A stretch of 50,834 nucleotides of DNA from Flavobacterium psychrophilum (GTDB lineage Bacteria; Bacteroidota; Bacteroidia; Flavobacteriales; Flavobacteriaceae): contig CAMCTL010000003.1 in assembly GCA_945878515.1 (NCBI GenBank), forward strand, positions 1 through 50,834. Direction: 5' to 3'. Shown here piece after piece: positions 23,871-31,172 of this stretch. Every line of letters begins with the position of its first letter. The stretch's first letter is position 1. The notes beneath the pieces were generated by a model. That model did not search any database. It was not told where the DNA came from and saw only the letters and a program-made list of their open reading frames with translations. A program made the translations under genes and the position numbers.

Positions 23871-23946
23871 TATAGTTGTTTTGCACAAAGTTATAAAAAC
23901 TAAGTATCGAATTCAATAAATAAATATTCTTTGGCAATAAACATAT

Positions 23947-24108
23947 AAAACCGTAGTCGTAACTGCCGATTGTTTGAGCACCATTGCAAAAGCTGATGCT
24001 ATTTTGATCATTGAAAACGGAACAATTATCGAATCAAGAAATAATCAAGATTTACTTTTGCAAAAAGGAAGATATTTTGATTTGTTGAACAAACAAATGT
24101 TGTTGTAA
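23947..24108 (+). pseudogene. ABC transporter ATP-binding C-terminal remnant
   Basis: The plus strand encodes 53 residues ending in a stop: TVVVTADCLSTIAKADAILI, then IENGTIIESRNNQDLLLQKG and RYFDLLNKQ. This is the H-loop to C-terminal part of an exporter-type ABC ATPase (normally AHRLSTI-ADxI---G-I-E-G-H-eLl----Y--L---Q). The H-loop His-Arg is replaced by Asp-Cys and nothing precedes it, so it is dead debris. Confidence 0.8.
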
Positions 24109-24111
24109 AAA

Positions 24112-24579
24112 TCACGAATGTTTTTCAATGAGTTTTTTTGCAATGATGTCACAAGTTTCATCGAGCATTTGGTAAACCACTTCAAACCCATTGGCTACAC
24201 CATAATAAGGATCTGGCACATCTACATTTTCACTTGGAAATAATTCGTTCAAAATAAGTTTTACCTTGTTTTTTTGTTCTTGATTAACAGCTAGTTCAAT
24301 TACATCCTGATAATTAGAATAATCCATTACGTAAATGTAATCAAAGGCTTCAAAATCATTTTTTGCGAATTGTCTTCCTTTTTGCTTAGAAATATCAATA
24401 TTGTGTTTTTTGGCTACTGCAATGGAGCGTTCATCTGGTTGGCGGTCTATATGCCATGAACCAGTTCCAGCAGAATCTACTATAAACTGGTCTTTTGGAA
24501 GTTTGGAGCACAATATGCCTTCGGCAAGTGGTGACCGACAAATATTCCCTAAACAAACCATTAAAATCTTGATTGGCAT
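24112..24579 (-). CDS. Low-molecular-weight protein-tyrosine-phosphatase
   Basis: This 155-residue enzyme starts MPIKILMVCLGNICRSPLAE, containing the CX5R phosphate loop CLGNICRS, and has the catalytic-acid region NVDVPDPYYG near residue 120. It dephosphorylates tyrosine-phosphorylated proteins. Placement six bases after dnaA, in the same direction, is a known flavobacterial arrangement. The DPYYG motif is intact, so activity is expected. Confidence 0.95.
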   Translation of the reverse strand: MPIKILMVCLGNICRSPLAEGILCSKLPKDQFIVDSAGTGSWHIDRQPDERSIAVAKKHNIDISKQKGRQFAKNDFEAFDYIYVMDYSNYQDVIELAVNQEQKNKVKLILNELFPSENVDVPDPYYGVANGFEVVYQMLDETCDIIAKKLIEKHS

Positions 24580-24585
24580 AGCAAT

Positions 24586-26013
24586 TTAAATGGTTAATTT
24601 TTTAGTAATATCATCTACAAATTTCTTGAATTGTTTGTCAGTAGAAACTAAATTATCAACGGTTTTGCAAGCGTGTAAAACAGTTGCATGATCACGATCG
24701 CCTATTTGTGAACCAATGTTTGCTAAAGAAGCTTTGGTATATTTTTTAGCAAAAAACATTGCCAATTGACGTGCTTGAACTATATGTCGTTTTCTAGTTT
24801 TGGACTGTAGGGTTTCTAAATCCAATAAAAAATAATCGGAAACCACTTTTTGTATATAATCAATAGAAATTTCTCTTTTAACATTTTTCACAAATTTTTC
24901 AACCACACTTTTGGCCAAATCCAGTGTTACTTCTTTTTTATTGAAAGAAGATTGTGCAATTAAGGAAATGATAGCGCCTTCTAGTTCTCTAACATTCGAC
25001 TTGATGTTTTTTGCAACATATTCAATAATTTCATTTGGAATTTCTACGCCATCACGAAACAATATGTTCTTTAAAATTGAAATTCTGGTTTCGTAATCTG
25101 GCTGGTGCAATTCAGCTGATAAACCCCATTTGAAACGAGATAATAATCTTTGTTCTATATCTTGCATATCAACAGGCGCTTTGTCCGAAGTCAAAATCAC
25201 TTGTTTTCCATTCTGGTGCAAATAATTAAAAATATGGAAAAATACATCTTGAGTTCCTGTTTTTCCAGATAGAAATTGAACATCATCAATAATTAAGACA
25301 TCAATTAATTGATAAAAATGAATAAAATCATTTCTATTATTTTTCTTTACAGAATCAATATATTGCTGTGTAAAAATTTCTGCAGAAATGTACAATACCG
25401 TTTTATCAGGATATTTATCTTTGATTTCTACACCTATTGCGTGAGCCAAATGTGTTTTTCCTAAACCTACACCTCCAAAAATTAATAATGGGTTAAAAGA
25501 AGTTCCGCCTGGTTTATTGGCCACAGCCATTCCTGCTGAACGTGCTAGCCTATTAGAATCTCCTTCTAGAAAATTGTCAAAACTGTAATTGGCATTTAGT
25601 TGCGATTCGATTTTTAAATTTCGAATACCTGGAATAACAAACGGATTTTTCAGCTCCGGATTAAGATTCTTGTATGGCGCATCAACATCTTGCGGCTTCA
25701 TGGGGCCTCTATTTGAACTAGGCAACTGCTCAGTAAAAGGTTGTTTATTGCCATAAGTATTTTCCATTTTGATTTTATAGAGTAACTTTGCATTTTTACC
25801 GAGTTCTCTAGTTAAAGCAACTTTAAGCAATTTAACGTAATGTTCTTCTAGCCATTCATAAAAAAATTTGCTTGGAACCTGAATATACAAAGCATTATCT
25901 GTAAGTTCAACTGACTTTATAGGCTCAAACCACGTTTTGTAGGCTTGGTCCGAAGTATTGTCTTTTATAAATGAAAGGCAGTTTTCCCATACTGATTGTG
26001 CATTTTTGTTCAT
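24586..26013 (-). CDS. dnaA: Chromosomal replication initiator protein DnaA
   Basis: This 475-residue AAA+ protein binds the chromosome origin and opens it. Domain I is at the start (VWENCLSFIKDNTSDQAYKT), the Walker A loop is GGVGLGKTHLAHAIG near residue 180, Walker B is VLIIDDVQFLSG near 245, and the DnaA-box-binding domain IV contains QIGDRDHATVLHACKTV near 440. Length and order are typical. The 185 bp upstream contain no DnaA boxes that I can see, so the replication origin may lie elsewhere. The LMW phosphatase follows at 6 bp. Confidence 0.98.
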   Translation of the reverse strand: MNKNAQSVWENCLSFIKDNTSDQAYKTWFEPIKSVELTDNALYIQVPSKFFYEWLEEHYVKLLKVALTRELGKNAKLLYKIKMENTYGNKQPFTEQLPSSNRGPMKPQDVDAPYKNLNPELKNPFVIPGIRNLKIESQLNANYSFDNFLEGDSNRLARSAGMAVANKPGGTSFNPLLIFGGVGLGKTHLAHAIGVEIKDKYPDKTVLYISAEIFTQQYIDSVKKNNRNDFIHFYQLIDVLIIDDVQFLSGKTGTQDVFFHIFNYLHQNGKQVILTSDKAPVDMQDIEQRLLSRFKWGLSAELHQPDYETRISILKNILFRDGVEIPNEIIEYVAKNIKSNVRELEGAIISLIAQSSFNKKEVTLDLAKSVVEKFVKNVKREISIDYIQKVVSDYFLLDLETLQSKTRKRHIVQARQLAMFFAKKYTKASLANIGSQIGDRDHATVLHACKTVDNLVSTDKQFKKFVDDITKKLTI

Positions 26014-26198
26014 AAATTTGGTTAAATTAATTCGTTCTGGTGATGATTTTAAATAAAAAACACAGCTAATTCAGTAGGGTTTTTAGGGAAAGCAAATATG
26101 TGAATAAATATCGCTAAAAAAAAATTTTTAGTAGGTGTTTTTTATAAAATATTATCGTATAAAGGTTTCTATAGTCTAATCTTTTAATAAAATATTCA

Positions 26199-26606
26199 AT
26201 GGATTATCATCATATTCAAATTCGTGTTCGTTACTCGGAAACAGATCAAATGCAGGTAGTTTATCACGGAAATTATGCACAATATTTTGAAATAGGAAGG
26301 GTTGAATGGCTTAGAAACAAAGGGATTTCATATAAATTGATGGAACAAAGTGGGATTATGCTTCCAGTAGTTTCCTTGACCATGAATTATAAAAAACCTG
26401 CTAGATATGACGAGCTTTTAACCTTAAAAACCATACTTAAAAATAGAACTTCTGTAAAGATTGAATTTGACTATGAACTGTACAACGAAAAAGAAGAGTT
26501 ATTAACAACTGGCAATTCTATTTTGGTTTTTGTTGACATGAAAACCGGTAAACCTATGAGTCCACCGCCTTATATTATTGATATTTTGAATACTATTAAT
26601 CAATAG
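26199..26606 (+). CDS. Acyl-CoA thioesterase (YbgC-type, hotdog fold)
   Basis: This 135-residue protein starts MDYHHIQIRVRYSETDQMQV and carries the 4-hydroxybenzoyl-CoA thioesterase motif DQMQVVYHGNYAQYFEIGR, including the catalytic Asp and the Tyr-His. It hydrolyses short or medium acyl-CoA. It is divergent from dnaA, a conserved neighbourhood in Flavobacteriia. Confidence 0.92.
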   Translation: MDYHHIQIRVRYSETDQMQVVYHGNYAQYFEIGRVEWLRNKGISYKLMEQSGIMLPVVSLTMNYKKPARYDELLTLKTILKNRTSVKIEFDYELYNEKEELLTTGNSILVFVDMKTGKPMSPPPYIIDILNTINQ

Positions 26607-26653
26607 AATTAAAATGCTGTTTATTTCGCAAAAAAATACTTTTTTTAAAATTT

Positions 26654-27256
26654 CTAAAGCTTTTTAATTTGCACTTCAAACATAGAATTAAAAATGTCGA
26701 AAATTATTTCGGCATTTTTTTTTCGACTAAGAATTTCGATTTCGCAACTCATTTCCATTTTTTGTGAAACTATTTCAATGTCTTTTTCCTTACAAATTCG
26801 CATTACTTTACTGATGTTTTTATAATCGAATGTAATTTGAAATCTAATGTGGATAATTTTTTCGATAATTTCGGCTGATTCCAAAGTCATTTGAGCAGAA
26901 GTTCTATAAGCTGAAATCAAGCCGCCAACGCCTAATTTAATTCCTCCAAAAAGCCGAACAATTACGACCAAAACATTGGTAACTCCAAAAGATTGAATTT
27001 GACCATAAATAGGCATTCCAGCTGTGTTACTAGGTTCGCCATCATCGTTTGCTCTATATATTATGGTGTCAGTGCCAATTTTGTATGCGTAACAATAATG
27101 TACGGCATGTGGATGCTGTTTTCGTAAACTGTCAATTATGGGTTTTATTCCTGATTCTGATTGAAATGGAAAAGCATAACCATAAAATTTGCTGTTTTTT
27201 TCTTTTAAAAGAATTTCTGTAGATGGACAAGCTATGGTTTTATAGGTATCTTCCAT
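26654..27256 (-). CDS. YigZ/IMPACT family protein
   Basis: This 200-residue protein starts at MEDTYKTIACPSTE (ATG 27256); the frame extends upstream only to TTG. It contains HPHAVHYCYAYKIGTDTIIY, then RANDDGEPSNTAGMPIYGQI and VVIVRLFGGIKLGVGGLISA, all conserved in the UPF0029/IMPACT N-domain, with a C-terminal ferredoxin-like DUF1949-type part. Bacterial YigZ proteins may affect translation; exact role unknown. Confidence 0.93.
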   Translation of the reverse strand: MEDTYKTIACPSTEILLKEKNSKFYGYAFPFQSESGIKPIIDSLRKQHPHAVHYCYAYKIGTDTIIYRANDDGEPSNTAGMPIYGQIQSFGVTNVLVVIVRLFGGIKLGVGGLISAYRTSAQMTLESAEIIEKIIHIRFQITFDYKNISKVMRICKEKDIEIVSQKMEMSCEIEILSRKKNAEIIFDIFNSMFEVQIKKL

Positions 27257-27269
27257 TTCCGATGGCAAA

Positions 27270-27441
27270 ATTCAATTACAATATCAATTTCAAAATTCAA
27301 TTTCAAAATTCAATTACAATATCAATTACAATATCAATTTCAAAATTCAATTCTAATATCAATAGATAATTGCTGTTTGATTTTTGGTTGGGTTGTTTTG
27401 TTATTTTTTTATTGCCATTGATATTGCCATTGCCATTGATT
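27270..27441. repeat. AATTCAATT / ATTGCC degenerate repeat array
   Basis: From 27270 to 27365 units such as CAATTACAATAT and CAATTTCAAAATT are repeated with variation. At 27411-27440 ATTGCCATTGATATTGCC continues the six-base period in the other direction. There is no ORF. It is a low-complexity array in a convergent or terminal position between yigZ-like and HAD genes. Confidence 0.75.
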
Positions 27442-27446
27442 TTTTT

Positions 27447-28055
27447 TTATAGCTCAAATTCTTTTTTCTTAAATAAATCTACCACATCTTCTTGACCGAC
27501 TTGCAAATTCCAAACTTGAATTCCCAGCGAAAGTGCCGCATCAGTATTTTCTTTTTTATCATCTACAAATAAGGTGTTTTTTGCGGATAAATTATGCGTT
27601 GTTAATACAAAATTGAAAATTTCTGGGTCCGGTTTTCGCATGCCCATCTCAAAAGAAAAATAGACTTTTTCAAAACATTGGTAAAAATCGCTGTAAAAGG
27701 AAACCCCATTTTCTTGCTCGAAACTGTCTATATGAATAGAATCCGTATTGCTCAATAAAAATAATCTATATTTTTCAGACAGTTTTTGAAGGAATTCTAA
27801 TCTATATAAGGGGAAATCTAGCAAAACGGCTTTCCAAGCGATTAATATGTCTTCTGGTGAAGCATTTGGAACTTGTTTTTGAAGCCCTTGCAGGAAGTTT
27901 TCTTCGGAGATTTGTCCTTTTTCAAATTGAAGATTCAATTCATTCAATTCGCTATTCCATTCAGATAACCCCAATTTTTTTAAACCATTTATAGTGCCTT
28001 CTTTATCCAAATTGATAAAAACATCACCAAAATCAAAAATAATAGTATCAATCAT
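27447..28055 (-). CDS. HAD-like hydrolase
   Basis: This 202-residue protein starts MIDTIIFDFGDVFINLDKEG, matching HAD motif I (DFGD, with the second Asp replaced by Gly as in several HAD-IA members), then LFLLSNTDSIHIDSF (motif II Thr/Ser region), FEMGMRKPDPEIFNFVLTTH (motif III Lys) and LFVDDKKENTDAAL (motif IV Asp pair). It is a phosphatase of unknown substrate. Its start overlaps the ribD stop by 8 bp, so translation is coupled. Confidence 0.9.
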   Translation of the reverse strand: MIDTIIFDFGDVFINLDKEGTINGLKKLGLSEWNSELNELNLQFEKGQISEENFLQGLQKQVPNASPEDILIAWKAVLLDFPLYRLEFLQKLSEKYRLFLLSNTDSIHIDSFEQENGVSFYSDFYQCFEKVYFSFEMGMRKPDPEIFNFVLTTHNLSAKNTLFVDDKKENTDAALSLGIQVWNLQVGQEDVVDLFKKKEFEL

Positions 28056-29112
28056 TGTTTCTAGATATTAATAGTTTGTCATTATATATAATTTGTTTTT
28101 CCATATTGTTTAAAGCTAAAATTGGAGCTTTAATTCCAGATTCAAAATTCTGAATTCCAATAAAAACACGGGCTTCGTCCCAAAGATTTTTGTCAATAAA
28201 AGTTTGTAAAGTTTGCGCGCCACCTTCAATAATCACCGATTGAATTTGGTGTTTATACAATACATTTAGTATTTGTTCAGCCAGATTTTGTTTGAAATTA
28301 ATTTTTTCAAAGATAGTGTTTTCTTCGTTAATTGTCTTCGGAACAGCTGAAAGAACTATTGTTTTTAATTGATTGTCAAATACATGACTATTTTTTGGAA
28401 TCCTATTATTCTGGTCTAAAACTATTCTAACTGGATTTTTTCCAGTCCAATTTCGGACATCTAATGTTGGATTGTCATCAATAGCAGTTTGGGTTCCCAC
28501 CAGAATGGCTTGTTCTTCACTCCTCCACTTATGAACCAGTTGACGTGAATATTGATTGGTTATCCAAACTGGTTTTCTGTTTTTTATGTCATCCTGAGCC
28601 TGTCGAAGGATCAATGGTGCAATAAAACCATCTAGCGTTTCCGCCCATTTCAATATCACGTAAGGTCTTTTCTTTTCATGAAAAGTAAAAAACCGTTTGT
28701 TTAGTTCTTTGCATTCATTTTCAAGAACTCCAACGGTGACTTTTGCTCCAGCTTCAATCAGTTTTTTAATTCCGTTTCCTGCGACTTTTACATTCGAATC
28801 TACTGTTCCGACAACCACATTAGGAATCTTATTTTCAATAATTAAATCGCAACAAGGCGGCGTTTTTCCAAAATGGCTGCAAGGTTCCAAACTCACGTAA
28901 ATAGTGGAGCTTTTCAATAAGGATTTGTCTTTAACGGCATTTACAGCATTCACTTCGGCGTGTGGCTCACCCGATTTTTTGTGCCAGCCTTCGCCAATTA
29001 TTTTACCATTACAAACAATAACACTTCCCACCATCGGATTTGGATAAGTTGTTCCAAAACCATTTTTGGCTAGCTCGAGACAACGGCGCATATATTTTGA
29101 ATGATTTTCCAC
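28048..29112 (-). CDS. ribD: Bifunctional riboflavin deaminase-reductase RibD
   Basis: This 354-residue enzyme deaminates and then reduces the pyrimidine intermediate in riboflavin synthesis. The N-domain has the zinc site HAEVNAV near residue 50 and PCSHFGKTPPC near 77; the C-domain carries RSEEQAILVGTQTAIDDNPT near 190 and VIIEGGAQTL near 295. Residues 165-172 (LRQAQDD) come from a GC-rich dispersed repeat at 28588-28613 placed between DGFIAP and KPVWITN, where relatives have other sequence, so this is an in-frame insertion. The frame remains open. Confidence 0.95.
   Translation of the reverse strand: MENHSKYMRRCLELAKNGFGTTYPNPMVGSVIVCNGKIIGEGWHKKSGEPHAEVNAVNAVKDKSLLKSSTIYVSLEPCSHFGKTPPCCDLIIENKIPNVVVGTVDSNVKVAGNGIKKLIEAGAKVTVGVLENECKELNKRFFTFHEKKRPYVILKWAETLDGFIAPLILRQAQDDIKNRKPVWITNQYSRQLVHKWRSEEQAILVGTQTAIDDNPTLDVRNWTGKNPVRIVLDQNNRIPKNSHVFDNQLKTIVLSAVPKTINEENTIFEKINFKQNLAEQILNVLYKHQIQSVIIEGGAQTLQTFIDKNLWDEARVFIGIQNFESGIKAPILALNNMEKQIIYNDKLLISRNND
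28588..28613. repeat. Dispersed repeat inside ribD (TGAGCCTGTCGAAGG)
   Basis: ATCCTGAGCCTGTCGAAGGA is much richer in GC than its surroundings and is close to an inverted form of the unit at 30051-30074 in prmC. It adds about eight in-frame residues to RibD. Units of this type are widely repeated in Bacteroidota genomes, from memory. Confidence 0.75.
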
Positions 29113-29159
29113 AAATGCAAAAGTAATGATTTTTGTGTTTTGGATTTACTTTTGAATCT

Positions 29160-29192
29160 TTGGATTAATCCAATAAACAATACTTATTTTTG
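29160..29192 (+). promoter_or_regulatory. Promoter of the GNAT gene
   Basis: TTG at 29160-29162 and TATTTTTG at 29185-29192, 22 bp apart, fit the TTG / TAnnTTTG promoter pattern. The ATG lies 27 bp after it. Confidence 0.6.
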
Positions 29193-29219
29193 TACAATTA
29201 AAATCAATATTGCAATATA

Positions 29220-29708
29220 ATGGACAATTGTATTATCAGAAAAATTGAAAAGAAGGACAATCAAGCGGTTGCCCAATTAATAAGAAATGTTTTTGACGAA
29301 TTGAATATTCCCAAAGTTGGAACTGCTTATGCTGACTCCTATTTGGATTTTATGTTTGAAGAATACAATAAACCAAAATCGGTTTATTTTGTGGTTGAAC
29401 ACGGCGGGAAAATTATTGGTTCTGCGGGAGTTGCACCTTTGGAAAACGAAGTTGAAACCATTTGCGAATTGCAAAAAATGTATTTCTTGCCAGAAGCGCG
29501 TGGTTTGGGAATTGGAAGCCAAATGATGAAACTATGTTTGCAAGCGGCTAAGGATTTTGGTTTTCAAAAATGCTATCTCGAAACAATGCCATTTATGAAC
29601 GATGCGCAGAAACTCTATAAAAAAGTGGGTTTCGAATATATTTGTTCGCCAATGGGAAGCACGGGACACGTTTCTTGTCCAGTTTGGATGCTGAAAGAAT
29701 TAAGTTAA
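29220..29708 (+). CDS. GNAT acetyltransferase
   Basis: This 162-residue protein has GNAT motifs: RKIEKKDNQAVAQLIRNVFD near the start, SAGVAPLENEVETICELQKM near residue 75 and the CoA loop LPEARGLGIGSQMMKLCLQA near 100, with YLETMPFMNDAQKLYKKVGF near 125. The Q/RxxGxG/A motif is RGLGIGS. Substrate is unknown. It is just upstream of prmC and probably cotranscribed. Confidence 0.92.
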   Translation: MDNCIIRKIEKKDNQAVAQLIRNVFDELNIPKVGTAYADSYLDFMFEEYNKPKSVYFVVEHGGKIIGSAGVAPLENEVETICELQKMYFLPEARGLGIGSQMMKLCLQAAKDFGFQKCYLETMPFMNDAQKLYKKVGFEYICSPMGSTGHVSCPVWMLKELS

Positions 29709-29711
29709 TTG

Positions 29712-30638
29712 ATGAACAAAAAAATTAAAGATTATAGAACGCAATTCATTCAGGAACTTTCATCAATTTACGATGTTGGCGAAGCGGAAAGTTTTTTCTA
29801 TTTGATTTTGGAAGAAAAGCAAAAACTGAAAAGAATTGATTTGGCATTGAATCCTGATTTGACTTTTTCGAATGAAGAAATAGAATATTGGAATTCAATA
29901 TTAGAACAACTCAAAAAAGAAATTCCGATTCAATATTTACTAGGTAAAACTAGTTTTTATGGTTTGGAACTTGAAGTCAATTCAAATGTCTTAATTCCAA
30001 GGCCAGAAACCGAAGAATTGGTAGATTGGATTATTCAAAGTCAGAAGTTGTCCTTCGACTCCGCTCAGGATCACAGCACGAAGTTAAAAATAGTTGACAT
30101 TGGTACGGGAAGCGGTTGCATTGCGATTTCATTAGCCAAGAGTATTCTGAATGCTCAGGTTTTTGCCATTGATGTTTCGGAAAAAGCATTGGCAACAGCC
30201 CAGAAAAATGCTGTTATGAATGAAGTTGAAGTCAATTTTATTATGGCTGACATTTTGAAAATTAACGATTTAAAAAAACTTCCCACTTCCCACCGCCGTC
30301 CCGAGCCTGTCGAGGGATCACTTCCCACTTATTTTGACATGATCGTTTCGAATCCTCCCTATGTTCGGGAATTAGAAAAAGCGGAAATCAAGAAAAATGT
30401 TTTGGATAATGAACCTCATTTGGCTTTGTTTGTTGAAGACAATGATGCACTTATATTTTACAGAAAAATAGCCGAATTGGCAAAGAAAAATCTTTCTCCA
30501 AACGGGCAATTGTTTTTTGAAATCAATCAGTATTTAGGAAAAGAAATGATTGAATTATTAGAAAATATAGGTTTCAAAAACGTTGAATTGCGACAAGATA
30601 TTCATGGAAATGATAGAATGATTCGAGGTACGAGGTGA
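29712..30638 (+). CDS. prmC: Release factor glutamine methyltransferase PrmC
   Basis: This 308-residue enzyme methylates the Gln of the GGQ motif in release factors. It has the N-terminal helical domain, LIPRPETEELVDWI near residue 95, motif I VDIGTGSGCIAISLAK near 130, and catalytic NPPY in IVSNPPYVRE near 215. The frame extends upstream to TTG 29709, but ATG 29712 is better. Two dispersed repeats sit inside: residues about 114-121 (SFDSAQDH) and 190-206 (RRPEPVEGS), both in frame and both in loops before conserved motifs. The second is flanked by CTTCCCACTT direct repeats. Confidence 0.95.
   Translation: MNKKIKDYRTQFIQELSSIYDVGEAESFFYLILEEKQKLKRIDLALNPDLTFSNEEIEYWNSILEQLKKEIPIQYLLGKTSFYGLELEVNSNVLIPRPETEELVDWIIQSQKLSFDSAQDHSTKLKIVDIGTGSGCIAISLAKSILNAQVFAIDVSEKALATAQKNAVMNEVEVNFIMADILKINDLKKLPTSHRRPEPVEGSLPTYFDMIVSNPPYVRELEKAEIKKNVLDNEPHLALFVEDNDALIFYRKIAELAKKNLSPNGQLFFEINQYLGKEMIELLENIGFKNVELRQDIHGNDRMIRGTR
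30051..30074. repeat. Dispersed repeat inside prmC, copy 1
   Basis: TCCTTCGACTCCGCTCAGGA encodes SFDSAQD in frame before motif I. It is the inverted relative of the ribD unit and stands out by its GC content. Confidence 0.75.
30279..30330. repeat. Dispersed repeat inside prmC, copy 2, with flanking repeats
   Basis: CCCGAGCCTGTCGAGGGATC lies between two copies of CTTCCCACTT (30279-30288 and 30321-30330). Together they add 14 in-frame residues (42 bp), as expected for an insertion with a 10-bp target duplication. Confidence 0.7.
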
Positions 30639-30700
30639 GAAGTACGAGGTACGAAATGAGAAGTTAGAAGTATGAAGTGAGAGTTACAAAGTTAGAAATT
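30639..30700 (+). repeat. Short repeat array upstream of the four-helix gene
   Basis: Units such as GTACGAGG, GAAGTTAGAAG and GAAGTGAGAG follow one another. The complement of this unit type occurs at 31105-31170 on the other side of the four-helix gene, so the gene lies between inverted arrays. Confidence 0.6.
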
Positions 30701-30715
30701 TTAAAAAATTTAGTT

Positions 30716-31078
30716 ATGATCGATATGAAAGCAAGAACGAAGCAATTTACTATTGATAGTTCTTATTTATGTACCAAATTACCAACTACTAGAGAATTTA
30801 ATGCTTATGTAAATCAACTTATAAGATGTTCGAGTTCTGTAGGTGCCAACTATAGAGCATCGCAAAGAGCAAAATCCACGGCGGATTTCATTAACAAGTT
30901 AAAAATTGTTGAAGAAGAAGCAGATGAAAGTAGTTTTTTTCTTGAAATTATTCTTGAAATTAATAAAAACCAAGATTTAAAATTTGAAATTGAAAAACTT
31001 CTAAAAGAGTCAAATGAAATCCTAGCAATTGTTGTAGCGTCAATAAAAACAGCTAAAAACAATCTTAACAAAAAATAA
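30716..31078 (+). CDS. Four-helix bundle protein (S23 / IVS-encoded type)
   Basis: This is a 120-residue helical protein starting MIDMKARTKQFTIDSSYLCT (an open frame upstream begins with GTG at 30677 inside the repeat array; M at 30716 or 30725 is preferred). The core has QLIRCSSSVGANYRASQRAK, then STADFINKLKIVEEEADES, the hallmark of the four-helix bundle family once found inside 23S rRNA intervening sequences and related to DGR accessory proteins. No reverse transcriptase, rRNA or variable protein is near, so it is a stand-alone copy. Flanking inverted arrays hint at mobility. Confidence 0.9.
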   Translation: MIDMKARTKQFTIDSSYLCTKLPTTREFNAYVNQLIRCSSSVGANYRASQRAKSTADFINKLKIVEEEADESSFFLEIILEINKNQDLKFEIEKLLKESNEILAIVVASIKTAKNNLNKK

Positions 31079-31104
31079 ATTTATATTATTTTTTTTCTTC
31101 ATAT

Positions 31105-31170
31105 TTTTCACCTCGAAATTCTAACTTGTACCTCTAAGTTCGTACCTCTAATTTCGTATCTCGTACTTTG
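31105..31170 (-). repeat. Inverted partner array downstream of the four-helix gene
   Basis: TAACTTGTACCTCTAAGTTC and GTACCTCTAATTTCG continue to CGTACTTTG. Reading the complement gives the units seen at 30639-30700. Confidence 0.6.
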
Positions 31171-31172
31171 AA

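Noticed and set aside
26014..26198. Replication origin next to dnaA
   Set aside because: No TTATCCACA-like boxes and no AT-rich 13-mer series are visible in the short gap; dnaA alone does not prove an adjacent origin.
27270..27441. CRISPR-like repeat array
   Set aside because: Repeats are short, degenerate and without unique spacers of even length, and no cas gene is present.
30716..31078. Diversity-generating retroelement or retron
   Set aside because: The four-helix protein resembles DGR accessory proteins, but there is no reverse transcriptase, no template repeat and no variable target gene in the window.
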